The notes: a model not told the origin generated them from the letters alone. Positions 10,926 to 22,218 are shown, counted from the first letter of the stretch. The stretch: DNA of 64,000 nt from Puccinia triticina (GCF_026914185.1 NC_070574.1:434001-498000), one strand, 5' to 3'. Program-made: numbers and translations.

Positions 10926-13900
10926 TTAACCTCTGTTGAACCAATCACATGGAGAGTCCTGACAACGCGGAGAGAGACGGACAGATGCGGGGGGCGTATG
11001 TTCGTCGCAGCTAGCGCATACTCTCCCCCCTATACTTGCCAAGGTTGGAGACGGGCACCGCAAGCCCGTCTGAGTGGCAAACTCATTGACTTTCCTCCAT
11101 CCCAACGCCTTCGTGAAGATGTCCGCGAGTTGATTGTTGGTGGAGATCCAATCAAGGCGAACCTTCTCCTGATACAAGAGTTCGTTGATGATGTGGAACT
11201 CCCAATCAATGTGTCGATGTTCCTTGCGCGTTCCACAATCCTTGCTTATGTAGACGGCCGCTTTGTTGTCGGAAAGAATGAGAGGCGGGGAGATGGAAAA
11301 GAGTTTCGAAACCAGGGACAAAATATAGTCTTTTGATGCGAAGGAAAGAGCCATGTATTCAGCCTGGCACGTCAACCGTGCACAACAGGTCTGACGTTTG
11401 GAAGCCCAGGAAACAGGAGCACCTGACGCCGTAGAAATAAACCCATGCACAGACCAAGAGCCTTCTCCGCCCCAGTTCGCATCAACAAATGTCCTGACGC
11501 AGTCGGATTCATCCCCACCCGCGATGATGGGAAGAGACGCCGCCACAGTGAATCAAACATAACAAACAAGATGATTGAGAGCAGCCCAGTGTAAATCGTT
11601 GGGAGCCATGGAGAATCTTGCCAAAAAGTTTACGGCATAAGTAATGTCGGGACGCAAACCTTGAGACAGGTAGAGAAGACATCCAATGACGGAAAGATAG
11701 AATTTGTCCATCTCTTTCAAGGGGTTAGACAATAAATTGGATGAGGAAATCGGAGTCCGAGTCTTGATCTTGGAAGGAATAAGACTAGTGATCTTGTCAA
11801 CAAGCAATGGTTGATCAATCCAAAAACCGCCAGGGACCTCGCGGACTTGAAGTCCAACAATGCTTGACAATTGTTGATCCCACTTCAAGTCGAGGACCAA
11901 GTTCAAAGAGATCTTGAGTTTTTCGAGCAGAGCGGCCGAGCTGGCCGTGAAGATCCCATCATCGACATGGACCCAAAGAAAGGCAATGTCGGCCCCATCA
12001 CGATAAACGTAAGTCGATTGATCCTCAAGATTAGAATGGAACCCAATGGAAGCCAGGCGACTTTTGAGGTGAAGCCACCAGCAGCGACTTGCTTGACGCG
12101 TACCATACAGAGCTTTCCGAAGTTTGAGGACGCAGTTTGGGGAAACCTTCACGCCGGGCGGTGGACGAATGTAGACGTCATGATCAATATCGCTGTGAAG
12201 AAAAGCGGATTTGACATCGAAAGAAGCAACAGGCCACCGGAATCTTGAGGCAATTGCCAAAAGAACGCGAAGAGAGGTAAACGTGGGTGTGGGGGCAAAG
12301 GTCTCGCCAACGCTGACACTGTGAATTTGACGGAAACCTTGGGCAACAATTCGAGCTTTGAACCGAACGACCTCGCCTTCTTGATTCCTTTTCAGAGCAA
12401 ACACCCATTGACAATTTAAAATCTCGAAATCCGCAGAGTGCGGGACCTCGTCCCATACATGAAGGGAAATCATCATGCCAACCTCGTCATCGCACGCGGC
12501 CAACCATTGCGCCCCCAATTCCGACCTGACAGCCTGACTCCACGTCTCCGGGGCCTCAGAAAGAAAAGGAGAGATTGAAACCGCAGACTCGAGACATGCA
12601 TCTTGAATTTCAAACTCCTTCATGATTGAGAAGTCACCAAGATGCTGGACGGTGATAGAGTTCAAAACAGACGTCAGCTCGCCAGGATTTGATAAAGTAC
12701 AAGGCAGCTCATTCTCGTGAAACACCACCGATCCACCGCGGTCCAGTTTATTGGTGATCGGATCCCACAGAATCCAGCCGTGTGCGACGTCGGAGATGCC
12801 AACATGAACGAGTTCTTTTGCCCGGGGAACGAACTGTTTAGGATAGTTCAAGTCATGAAGATAAGCACGGCACCCGAAAATACGCAACATATCAAGAGAC
12901 GGCTTGGATTTGATACAGATTTTGTACAGCGTCTTGACGGAACCATCATGCACTACCCGATTAAAAATGAATGTAGCATGCTTGAGTGCCAAAAACCAGA
13001 GCTGAGCCGGAAGGTTTGCGTGAACGAGAAGCGTGCGAGCCATGTCAAGTAAACTTCGGTTGGTGCGTTCAACAGCGCCGTTTTGATGATGCTTGTACGG
13101 AATTGACATTTCATGGCGGATCTGATTGTCTTTAAGGAAATCATTAAACTTGTTAGAAATAAATTCTCCACCATTATCTGACCGAATACAAGCAACATCA
13201 TGACCGGTGTGTTTCCGGAAATTACGATACCAATCAATGACAGAGCCGCACGCATCCGCTTTGCGTTTGAGACCAAAAGTCGACGTCATCCGAGAAAAAA
13301 CGTCATGGATCACAAGTCCATAGACACTTCCATCAACGGCTTCTGGAAATGGCCCAACCAAATCGACAGCCACGATAGCACCGGGCTGATTGGCCAAATT
13401 CCTGGAAGGAGACATCACAGGAACATGTCGGCTTTTCGCAAGGGAACAAGAGTTGCATTTCTTGTTAGTCGAGTTGAAACGCCGATCAGGCAAGCCGTAC
13501 ACAGAATTATTGATAATAGCGCGATTCAAAGTGCGAGCTGATAAATGACCGAGACGCAAGTGCCAAACGCGGGATGAAACACTTGAGAGAGAGGAAACAT
13601 TGACAGGAGGCCGAGGAGAGGAAGAAGGAAGTTGGGAAACCGGGAGAAACCATCTATAATTCTCGAGATAGGAATTGAAAACATAACCAGATTGATGAAA
13701 ACAGAAACGACCGTCCACAAAAGAAACTGAGCCGTCCCATTGATCGAAGAAACCGACCGATAACACCGTACCGCGAACCCGAGAGCAGAGGAGAACGTTA
13801 CTGAGCCAAAGAGTACCCTGGCAGCCATTTATCACAGTATCCCCAACACCCTCTACGGGAATGCATTCTTCAGACGCCACACGGAGTCGAAGATTAGTAG

Positions 13901-15494
13901 GTTGAAGGGACACAAACAGATCACGACGCGACGTTACATGATTAGTTGCGCCAGTGTCAACCAAAAGATCTTCAGACTTCTCGGGGGTCGCAGAGATGGA
14001 AGCCAGGGAATTGTCCAATGTTTGCAAACGGTTGGAAAAGGTGAAAGACTTTTTAGGCCTCCACAAAGGATTGTTGATTCGAGGATCGGCAAGAGGCGGA
14101 AGACCGTTCCGAGTCCTGGGACAATCCGGAACCCAGTGAACCCAATCCCAACAAGAGCTGCAAGGGGACTCAGGAGAAATGTGAGCCTGTCCCCACAAAT
14201 CAGCAGGCAAGACACCTCGAGGAACACTACCAGATTGGCCACCACGTCCCGTTTGTCCGCGAAATCCACGACCACCTCGAAAACCCCCTCTTTTACCCTG
14301 TTGAGCGGCGATACCCATGACCGTGGGTTGAGAGCTGGAAGTAGAAAAGGTTTTTGAAACCCTAGTGGCAACATTGAGAATGTCTGTGGCCGTGACCGCA
14401 GTGGCTGGCGAGATGGCCAGTCAAGCATCCATTGCGTTTGTGACTTCAGGTCCATGACTGCGCAAAGCTGAGTGGAAAGTAAGCGCCAGAAGTTTGTCGG
14501 TGCTCCATCCACCCAATCGCGCCTCCAAGTCGATCAGTCCACGCTTGAAAGACTCAAAGGTAGCAGCAACCGAGTCGGAAGCATCATCCAAAGAGCGAGC
14601 AATGTCCGTCCAGCGAGTGGTGATGGCGGACCAAGATGCAGCCGCAAACCTCGAAACCAGAGAAGTCCAAGCACCGTGTGCCGTCATGCCGTCAAGAGAC
14701 AAATGGAGAGCTGGATCGATGGAGTTCTTGATGATAGTCAAGACGCCGAGTGCAGTGTCCGAATCTTCAGAAAAAGAATTGTGGTCAAAGTAGTCCTCCT
14801 GTTGGGTAACCGTCGCGATGAGTTCCTTCAGTGACGCCGACCAGAGATGAAAATTGGATCTGTCGATTAAAAGGGATGGCTTCAACTTCTCGCCGGCTTT
14901 CTGCCAATGAAGATGGCTCGAAATCGAAGAAGATGACACCGCATTAGTCTTAGGAGGGACAGCAAGAGCATTGATGAGTAAAAGCTTCAAAACGTCCTTG
15001 TTAAGACCATCGAAACCCTTGGGACCCATGACTCGACGGAGAAGTTCAGCACCAGAAAGACCGTCCAAATCGGGCTTAGCAGGAGAAGCAAATTTGGGAG
15101 AAGGAGGGTCAACAGTTTCTCGAGTTTTTCCTTTGTCTGACGGACCGGGAAGAGGGTCAAAAGGAACCGGAGGAGTAGGCGGGCGTGAGACTGGTGAAGG
15201 AGCCGGATGTCGAGAGGAACGGAAGTTAGACCTCATGTCGACTTCAGGATTCAAAGAAACAACAGGAGGAGAAGGTCGAAGAGGAGGATTGAGAGGAAAA
15301 GAACCAGGAACGACTGAATGAGAGCTATTGTCGTCGTCGGACATAGACAGCGCTGGTTCGACGGAATGGAATGAAGAAACCGAGGAGTTCAATGAATGGA
15401 TAGAACTCGTCGTGATAGAGATGCGTGGTGGAGTGACTCTGGCGGAGAAGTCGGGGAGGATAACTTCAGGATTCCGCGAGCGAGTGTGAACCAT
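10926..15494 (-). pseudogene. copia Gag-Pol polyprotein frame with two in-frame TGA stops
   Basis: One continuous frame runs from the ATG at 15494 to the stop at 10926, with TGA at 14421-14423 and 11553-11555 and no frameshift. The first segment (357 aa) is Gag-like with a Ser/Pro-rich N-terminus. The second (about 955 codons) carries a CX2CX4HX4C knuckle (CSSCWDWVHWVPDC), protease LLVDTGATNH, an integrase HHCC finger, the integrase D-D-E motifs (VAVDLVGPF, IRSDNGGEF, NGAVERTNR) and reverse transcriptase with the active-site variant HVDDG. The third segment holds RNase H (TFVDANWGGEG, AEYMAL, LSDNKAA). Both TGAs are single base changes away from CGA. They could be inactivating mutations or, for the first, a readthrough signal. 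The element is young, so either is possible. Confidence 0.85.
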
Positions 15495-15598
15495 AAAAAC
15501 AGAGTTAAGGAAACTAGCTTCGACGTGAGTAGATACAAAGCTAATCTCAGAATATCATGTAATGTGGGGTAGAGTGCTTAAAAATCCCGCTGGTGACA

Positions 15599-15614
15599 GC
15601 GCGGGCTCATAACC
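15599..15614 (-). promoter_or_regulatory. copia primer-binding site, complementary to the anticodon arm of initiator tRNA-Met
   Basis: Directly inside the 5' LTR the element strand reads GGTTATGAGCCCGCGC. The genomic plus strand therefore reads like tRNA itself, GCGCGGGCTCATAACC, with the CAT anticodon. Drosophila copia is known to use a 5' half of initiator tRNA-Met cut in the anticodon stem, and this site fits that mode rather than pairing to the tRNA 3' end. Confidence 0.75.
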
Positions 15615-15846
15615 TGAAGAGCGAAGATATCAGGATACTACTAGAAGTGATGGTAACACTCCCCCAAGGGAAGAATATGATTTGCAAAGCATGTAGAGTA
15701 TATATACAAGATTGATTATGTAATTGGGTTGATGAGTAAAACTGTGTAAAACCATAATGAAAGTATGTAGTAATGTATAATGTGATATAATGAAAATACG
15801 TAAAACCATGACAATGATGTAAGACCTAGAATGACCAATCATAACA
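15615..15846 (-). repeat. 5' LTR of the copia element (element sense)
   Basis: Partner of 10455-10686. A TATATATAC stretch at about 15699-15708 is a candidate TATA box for minus-strand transcription of the element. Confidence 0.95.
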
Positions 15847-15868
15847 GTGTGGACATCTTGGCGAGCGG

Positions 15869-16593
15869 TTAGTTTTTCTCCAGCACACTGAACGCGGCCG
15901 GCTCTCCTGCTGCCGATCGGCGAGAAGGCCCCGGATAAGCCTCCCAAGCCCGATTGTCGAGCCACATCTTTCTGAGAGCCTCGCCTATGTCCGCTGTGGT
16001 CAGCGGCCACCACTTTCTCCCGGATTTGCTCGCCCAGGCTCCCCACTCATCAATCTGAGTTTCGAGCACGTTTTGAGCCATCCGGTCTTCATCCGTGTAA
16101 TACCCCTGCCCGTCGATCTTGGTCCTCAGTCTCGCCGCTTCTTCCACTAGGCCCTGCCCCGGCATCGCGCTGTATTTTTCCTGGTATTTCGCCTTCAGGA
16201 CATCCAGAATCTTGTCTGGCGTACTGCTCGTCTCTGCTGTGAACAGGCTGCCATCTACTCAAGACAATTCATCGGTCAGCTTTTTTTTTCACTTTCCGCG
16301 GAAAGAGGGGGGGGGGGCAAGTGGACGCTTATTTACTTCTGTCCGAGGACTTTTTACAGTTGCCAGCCTTGATCTCCGCACCGGCCCAAGCGTCTGCCTC
16401 TCCTGCAGAATCGTGCGCAAATTTGACACGTGGACTAGTCAGCTGGCAATGTCCGGAGTGATGCAAGCTCCCTGGAGCGAGAGACACAAGCAAATATCTT
16501 ACCGGGCTTAATCTGCCAACCCGCACGTACCGACATGTGACTGGCCCCTAGCATGCAGAGAGCGATGTACAATAGCATCTTCTTGGCCATCAT
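15869..16593 (-). CDS. predicted small secreted protein, three exons (effector-like candidate)
   Basis: Exons on the minus strand are 16503-16593, 16337-16402 and 15869-16254. Intron 1 (100 nt, donor GTAAGA, acceptor CTGCAG, an internal CTGAC branch-like site) and intron 2 (82 nt, donor GTAAAT, acceptor GAGTAG) keep one frame of 180 aa. The N-terminus MMAKKMLLYIALCMLGASHM is a clear signal peptide with likely cleavage after SVRA (about residue 24). The mature part is hydrophilic and charged, has six Trp in a C-terminal cluster (EWGAWASKSGRKWW and following), one Cys, no TM segment and no recognised domain. In plant-pathogenic fungi such proteins are treated as effector candidates, which is inference here. 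The copia insertion ends 18 bp beyond its stop codon and may have replaced its 3' UTR. Confidence 0.6.
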
Positions 16594-17250
16594 TGTGGTC
16601 TCGTGCCCGTTATTATTGGAGGAAATTATCGACGGGTCAAGCGGTCTTGCTTGAATCTCAAGTATGGACTATCGTTAGTACGAGTGGTGGAGAGGACGCG
16701 GCCTGGAATTGTGGCTGCTGAGACGAGCGGGCAGGCGCGGCAGACCCTGTCTATTTATGAGGACCACGGCTGGTCGCTTGAGAGCGCGCGACGCTTAAAC
16801 GCTCGCCGGGGTGGGATGTTTCCAGTCATCCGGTGCTCCTGCAAAACCCTTACCGCAACAGGTTTGAGGGATCCTGGGAAACACATCGAGGATGTTTCCA
16901 GCCATGAACGCGCTCTTCGTGCTGTTTCACAGCTGTAAGCCGGCGTCCCAGAACGCATGGAGTCGGGCCGGGAAATCTTGGAAAGCTTGGTGCGTCAGGC
17001 TTGTACTGCTTACAAGTGTTGCCGGAGTGTTATAGCCGCTGGCTAGGCTGAAACATGCAGTTATCCGCACCAGGTTGATTCCCGGCGGCTCGGCGAAGAC
17101 CAGCGAGGCCACTCCCTGAAGTCTAGCAGGGCCGTCCAGCTACAAGCCAGATACCCGTGTGGTGGGTATGAAATGGAGTAACCGGGATGTTGGCATGCTC
17201 AGAAACTTCCGGACAGGAACAAACATTGGGCGGGGTAAGAGATAGGACGG
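16594..17250. other. intergenic; upstream flank of the secreted-protein gene and decayed 5' part of gypsy A
   Basis: No gene is recognised. The minus-strand promoter of the secreted-protein gene should lie in the first few hundred bases. The sequence shortly before 17312 still reads like gypsy reverse transcriptase in another frame (VSDLNAV), so the element's left end is worn and not delimited. Confidence 0.5.
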
Positions 17251-17311
17251 CGTGAGGCGCTGGATTCCAAGAAGAAGCCTGAGGAGATTGTAACAGGTGT
17301 TTCCGACTTGA

Positions 17312-19714
17312 ATGCTGTCCATATACATGCCGAATGTGGACGAATTGATTAGAATTGTCGCGACAGGAAAGATCTTCTCAATCATCGACCAGACCAATGC
17401 GTTTTTCCAGACCACAATGTGTGAGGCCGACATTCCCCTGACAGCAGTGAAGACGCCGTGGGGTCTCATGGAGTGGCGCGTCATGCCGATGGGACTGACA
17501 AACGCCCCAGCCACTCACCAAGCCCGCCGGGAGGAAGCTCTTGGGGATCTCATCAACAATATCTGCGTCCTGTACCTCGATGATATCGTAGTATACTCCC
17601 AAACAGCGGAAGAACACGACTCTCATGTACGATCCGTCCTCGACCGTATTAGGGTGGCCAACTTATACTGCTCGCCGAAGAAAATCTTTCTCTTCCACGA
17701 CGAGGTGAAATTTCTTGGCCACTATATCTCTGCCAAGGGAATTCGACCCAATGAAGAAAAAGTAGAGGCTGTACAGAACTGGCTGTCACCTAAATCACCA
17801 AAAGGGGTTAAAAAGTTCCTGGGGACGGTCCAGTGGATGAAGAAGTTCATCTGGGGCCTCCAAAAATATGTAGGAACACTCACCCCCCTGACGAGTACAA
17901 AACTAAAGCCGAAAGACTTCGTGTGGGGCGAAAAAGAAGAGGAAGCATTCGCCAACATCAAAAAATTGATGACTTCTCTCCCTTGCTTGAAGAATGTCGA
18001 CTACAAATCCGACGACCCGCTCTGGCTGTTCACTGACGCGAGTGGATCGGGCCTAGGAGCGGCGCTCTTTCAAGGCACCGATTGGAAGGCGGCCTCCCCC
18101 ATAGCATACGAATCGCACCTCATGACATCGGCAGAAAAGAATTACCCGGTCCACGAGCAAGAACTGCTCGCGGTAATCCATGCCCTACAAAAATGGAAAA
18201 TGTTGCTCCTGGGCATGAGGGTCAATGTCATGTCAGATCATCATTCACTGATCCACCTCCCGGAGCAAAGAAACCTTAGTAAACAACAGGCGCGCTGGAC
18301 AGAATTGATGGCAGACTTTGACCTGCACTTCAACTACATACGAGGCGAGGATAATACGGTCGCTGACGCTCTCTCTCGGAAGGACTCACCCGCTGAAGAT
18401 GAGGAAATCACACCGGTGGACATCGCCTGTATAGCCGCACTCACCGAACTCTCTACTGAACTGTTGGACAGTATTAAGACAGCAGTCACGGCAGGATACG
18501 AGAATGACGAGTTCTGCAAGGCAATGAAGGCAACAATGCCCTTGAACGACGACTACTCAGAGATAGATGGGTTCCTGTTCGTGAAAGGACGACTAGTCAT
18601 CCCGGCAGACAAGGCTCTCCGACACTCGCTACTATCGGAAGCTCATCAACGGATGGGCCATATGGGCCACCTAAAAACATTGACAGAGCTCAGGCGGGAT
18701 TTTTTCTGGCCTCGTATGACATATGATGTGCTGAGGTTCGTGCAATCGTGCTTGACCTGCCAGCGCACCAAGGCACAAACCACAGCCCCCGCGGGAAAAA
18801 TGGCGACACCAAGCTTCCCCCGACTGCCCTTGACGGACCTGGCCATTGACTTTGTGGGCCCACTCAAGTCGGCGGCCCACTACGACATGATCCTTACTTG
18901 CACGTGTAGATTATCAGGCTACACTAGAATTATCCCGGTGCTGCAAAAAGACACCGCAGAAAAGACGGCAGCGCGGCTCTTTAGCGGATGGATGGCGACG
19001 TTTGGGGCGCCCAAATCCATCATCAGTGACAGAGACAAGGCTTGGACGTCGCGGTTTTGGAAATCGCTTATGTCCCGGCTTGGCATTAACTTCCACATGA
19101 CGACATCTTTCCACCCTCAAGCGGACGGATGCAGCAAACGCACTAATAAAACTGTGGGCCAAATACTACGCTTGTTCACGGCAAAGAAACAATTGAAGTG
19201 GCTGGAAGCGCTCCCTTCTGTCAAACTGGCAATCAACTCGGCCGTCAACGTAGCAACAGGGTCCAGTCCATTTGAACTCCTGTTTGGTCGACCTCCTGGC
19301 CTCTTCCCCTCAAAAGATTCCTCAGATGACTCACCGGCAGCCCTGTTGGCATGGCTGAAACTGCGCAAAGGGGCTTGGGCTGACGCAAGAGATGCATTAT
19401 GGTCCAGCCGGGTGAAACAGGCCCGACAACACAACAAACATCGCAGTACTCATCCCGCGCTACTCCCAGATGACTGGGCCCTCCTGAACTCTGCAGATTG
19501 GCGAGGAAAGCACCAGACCGGCACAGACAAACTGAAGGAACGATTTGAGGGTCCGTACAGGGTGAAGAAAGTATTCAACCACGGTCTCAATGCAGAACTA
19601 GCACTACCGGACAACAACAAGCGCCATCTGGTCTTCCACGTCTCCAATCTTAAATGCTATGTCTTCACGGACGACAAAGACCCTCCCGGCTTATCGACTC
19701 CTCCTCTTTTATAG
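17312..19714 (+). pseudogene. gypsy A partial Pol (RT-RNase H-integrase)
   Basis: The 800-residue open frame starts inside reverse transcriptase (MPNVDELIR, IIDQTNAFFQ, MPMGLTNAP, catalytic YLDDIVVY), then RNase H (LFTDASGSGLG, HEQELLAVI, MSDHHSL), then integrase (zinc finger around HQRMGHMGHL and CLTCQRTK, catalytic IDFVGPL and ISDRDKAW). The third catalytic position, normally Glu in DGxSERTN, reads Lys (DGCSKRTNK), so the integrase should be inactive. A GPY-type C-terminal motif (FEGPYRVKKV) follows. The true start is missing, and the ATG at 17312 is only the first after a frame break. Confidence 0.88.
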
Positions 19715-19724
19715 GGGGGGAGAC
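19710..19724 (+). promoter_or_regulatory. polypurine tract of gypsy A
   Basis: The stretch TATAGGGGGGGAGAC, running from the pol stop codon to the LTR, abuts the 3' LTR starting TGCGAAG at 19725, as expected for plus-strand priming. Confidence 0.75.
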
Positions 19725-20106
19725 TGCGAAGCCCTCACCACCTCACCGGCTCAGGGTTCACGGAACAGTCCCTTATGCTTACTCAGCAACAACCACCGCG
19801 ACCTTTTAAGCTCGACGCCTCCGCACCTGCCTAGCTCAGTAGAGAAAAAGCTGATTCCTTCTACTGAGCTAGGTATGTCTCACAATTCCCCTTCTCAATC
19901 TTGTTCCATTCCCTTCCCTCATCATCCATTGTACATAGAGAGAAAAAGCTGATTCCTTATACTGAGCTAGATTGTGCAATTTATACTGTTGGGTTCTAGA
20001 ATTCTCTCCAAGACATAAGGTCTTGTCTAGTCCCAAATCCATTACTGGATCCTTCTGGATCATACTTCACTGGACTGTAGTGAAGGACCTAACAGAGGTC
20101 CTTACA
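19725..20106 (+). repeat. 3' LTR of gypsy A with a 13-bp perfect hairpin
   Basis: It starts TGCGAAG directly after the polypurine tract and ends CCTTACA. CCTAGCTCAGTAG (19830-19842) pairs perfectly with 19861-19873, and the loop plus the 3' arm recur at about 19937-19971. The solo LTR 33060-33386 has the same architecture and 3' end but mostly different sequence. Confidence 0.8.
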
Positions 20107-20885
20107 CTGGCTGTTTTGACGAGTTGGAGGTGGCTTTTGAAGCATCAAGAGGATCTTTCAAACTTTTCCGAATTGGCTCCTTCAACGATTCATCGGGGAA
20201 ATCTTGCAACACGCTAGTTTTAATTGACTTTTTGTGAATTGGATCCTTCGAAGGGAGTTTATTAAAGTATTTGCTGAGATTGTTTGACTGCTTGGTATCC
20301 TTTTGAGGAAGCTTTTGAATGGGTTCTTGTGTAAGCACGCCACCAGAACCTGATTCACAATTGATAAAGTATACAAATCAAATTAGCTGTTATCTAGAGT
20401 GACTCAGCCATGCTGGAAAAGGTACCTTCAAAGCATTTGAAAATCTGCTCCAGTTTGATGGCAAGAAGCTCATCCGCATTCCATGAGGAGTGTTCATGAG
20501 CTTTCTGCAAGTAATTCACAACCAATTCAATTTCAAACTTTCCAGACTTAATATTTTGTTGGCAGTTTTCCACACCAAAGAGAGAATCCATATTCTTATT
20601 GACAACAAACCACATCCCCTCGTCTTCTTCTTCTGCAGGAACCACTGGAGGACTACTGAACCGCTGAAAAATTGTGTTGTGTTGTGTGGCTTGGGGTATT
20701 TGGGAAGGTGATTGGGATATGTTGAGGATATTTTCGAACAGATCTGGAACAATACTATTGGAATGCATCCTTAAAACTGAAGAGCCAAATTTTATCAAGT
20801 TGTTAGTTTTTGAGTTGGGTTTGGCCAGGTTCGGCAAGGGATAGGCTTGAATGAGTCTAGAGTCTATTTTTGGATAACCACACAC
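20102..20885 (-). pseudogene. uncharacterised spliced gene fragment truncated by the gypsy A LTR
   Basis: Two exons, 20426-20885 (or beginning further upstream) and 20102-20349, are joined by a 76-nt intron with donor GTACCT and acceptor ATCAG, which keeps frame. The product of up to 235 aa is hydrophilic, with an acidic stretch (AEEEDEG) and Lys/Pro-rich repeats (LKEPIRKSLKDPL). The stop codon 20102-20104 lies inside the LTR, so the natural C-terminus was cut off by the insertion. The start is uncertain, and an acceptor-like site near 20780 suggests another upstream exon. No family is recognised. Confidence 0.45.
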
Positions 20886-20994
20886 CCACTATTCTTTATG
20901 CATGCAAACACATGCAAGAATTCAAACTAATTCAATGCGGGCAAAAACAGGCAAAACCCAAGGGCATTTCCAAGTGCTGTCGAAATCATCACCC

Positions 20995-21262
20995 GGGGGG
21001 TGGGAGGATACATAAAAAAAAATCAAGCTTGGGGTCAGCTGCCGAGGGGGGGGGGGAAAGAGGAGCAGGCCCTTTCCAGACCTTGGCTTGCATACATTTC
21101 AAGTTACTACCCTCCCATCCCCAGGATTTTTTTTATACCTTTGTGGTGTGTATGTTTGATGACAAAAAAGGTCATTCATACACATTTTGTGCGTACCATT
21201 TTTGGTTTTTGCCCAAAAATTCATACATTTTTGTTATGGTCATTTATGGGGGCTTTCCTGGG
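20995..21262. repeat. partial copy of the G-run foldback element
   Basis: The order of landmarks matches the right half of the element 32247-32876: a GCTGCCGAGGGGGG run near 21040, AAGTTACTACCCTCCC, then CATTCATAC blocks and TTATGGGGGCTTTCC near the end. The left half is missing and the copy is diverged. Confidence 0.6.
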
Positions 21263-22214
21263 TCCTGGCGGTAGTACGACGCGTGCTGTTGAAGCAAAAT
21301 TGGGCTGTCAGCTGTCAGATCTTGTATACACAAAGAGATTTTTTTTTTTTTTGTCTTCTTTGGAACCAAGGTCGAGAGGGCGCTCCCAAATCAAAGAACT
21401 GCCTGAACAGAAAAAGAGAAAGAACCCACTTCCAAGAAGTGGTCCGAGGCGAGAACAAGTCCACAGAAAGACTGAGTCAACTTGAGAATCAAAGCCCTCA
21501 TTGAGTGCTGGTGACGTAGTCGAAGAGGTTGGAAGATCGGCGAAGTCGAAGGGCTGGTTGCTGGCAGAGGACAAGATGTAGAGGATGTCTCAATACCCCC
21601 TATGGGGTAAGGTCGATATACATACACATACCCCCCTGGCGGGGTTGGGAGTAAACACTTGAGACCCGAACGCGGGGTTGGACGTTCGCAGCACCGCAGT
21701 CCTCTTGTCGGATTACATACGCGTAATCCAACAAGACAACTGCGGCGCATTGGATGAACCCCTGCGGGACCCTATAACTTCGGGCGGGTACAATCAGCAC
21801 TAAGTATCCGGGCCCCCAAGCCCGACCAGCCAATCATCAGAGGCGGGGTCGAGTCCCCGATCACTACTTGCACACCGAGGCTTGCGGCTTCAATAGCGCG
21901 CACCCTAAGGTGCTAGAGCAACAGCTGCGGCCGCAACCACAGCACAAGCAGCACCACTGCGCAACTGCGCAACTGCGGACTACAGACTGCGCGCAGCACT
22001 TTGACTCCCAGAACTGAAAAAAAGTTATTGTCAAGAAAAACCCCAAAAATGACAAAAATCAATTTTTTGGCCAATTTTCACCCTGTGCAGCCTCTCAAGC
22101 CACGTGGCCCAGAAGACGTCACAATCACCAATTCTCCAAGGATCCTGAAAATTACCACGTAAATTCACCATTTCACAGGTTCAAAAGTTGACAGAAAGCA
22201 CTTTTCACGTCAAA
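21263..22214. other. no gene recognised; probable internal remnant of gypsy B
   Basis: The interval includes a near-perfect hairpin at about 21713-21744 (CTTGTCGGATTA pairing with TAATCCAACAAG) and GC-rich sequence to 22.0 kb. No protein domain was seen in six frames. The final 150 bases belong to a gypsy element because a polypurine module and LTR follow. Confidence 0.4.
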
Positions 22215-22218
22215 ATTG

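Larger units (their letters stand above)
10455..15846 (-). mobile_element. near-complete Ty1/copia LTR retrotransposon
   Basis: Left LTR 10455-10686 and right LTR 15615-15846 are both 232 bp and differ at a single base. GTGTG is duplicated at 10450-10454 and 15847-15851, the 5-bp duplication expected for integration. Domain order on the minus strand is gag, zinc knuckle, protease, integrase, reverse transcriptase, RNase H, with integrase before reverse transcriptase, which defines copia. The coding frame is interrupted by two TGA codons. The single LTR difference implies a recent insertion. It lies within 25 bp of the stop codon of the secreted-protein gene at 15869. Confidence 0.95.
17251..20106 (+). 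mobile_element. gypsy A: 5'-truncated Ty3/gypsy retrotransposon with its 3' LTR
   Basis: The fragment contains part of reverse transcriptase, RNase H, integrase, a polypurine tract and a 382-bp 3' LTR. The 5' LTR, gag and protease are missing. The right end inserts into the gene fragment 20102-20885. The left boundary is approximate because the reading frame breaks just before 17312. Confidence 0.88.

Noticed and set aside
16403..16502. A shorter 31-nt first intron in the secreted-protein gene
   Set aside because: It keeps frame too, but 31 nt is too short for a normal fungal intron; the 100-nt alternative has a branch-like CTGAC and a good acceptor.
21830..21870. A tRNA T-arm-like GGGGTCGAGTCCCC near 21845
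   Set aside because: The loop does not fit TTCRANY and no cloverleaf can be built around it.
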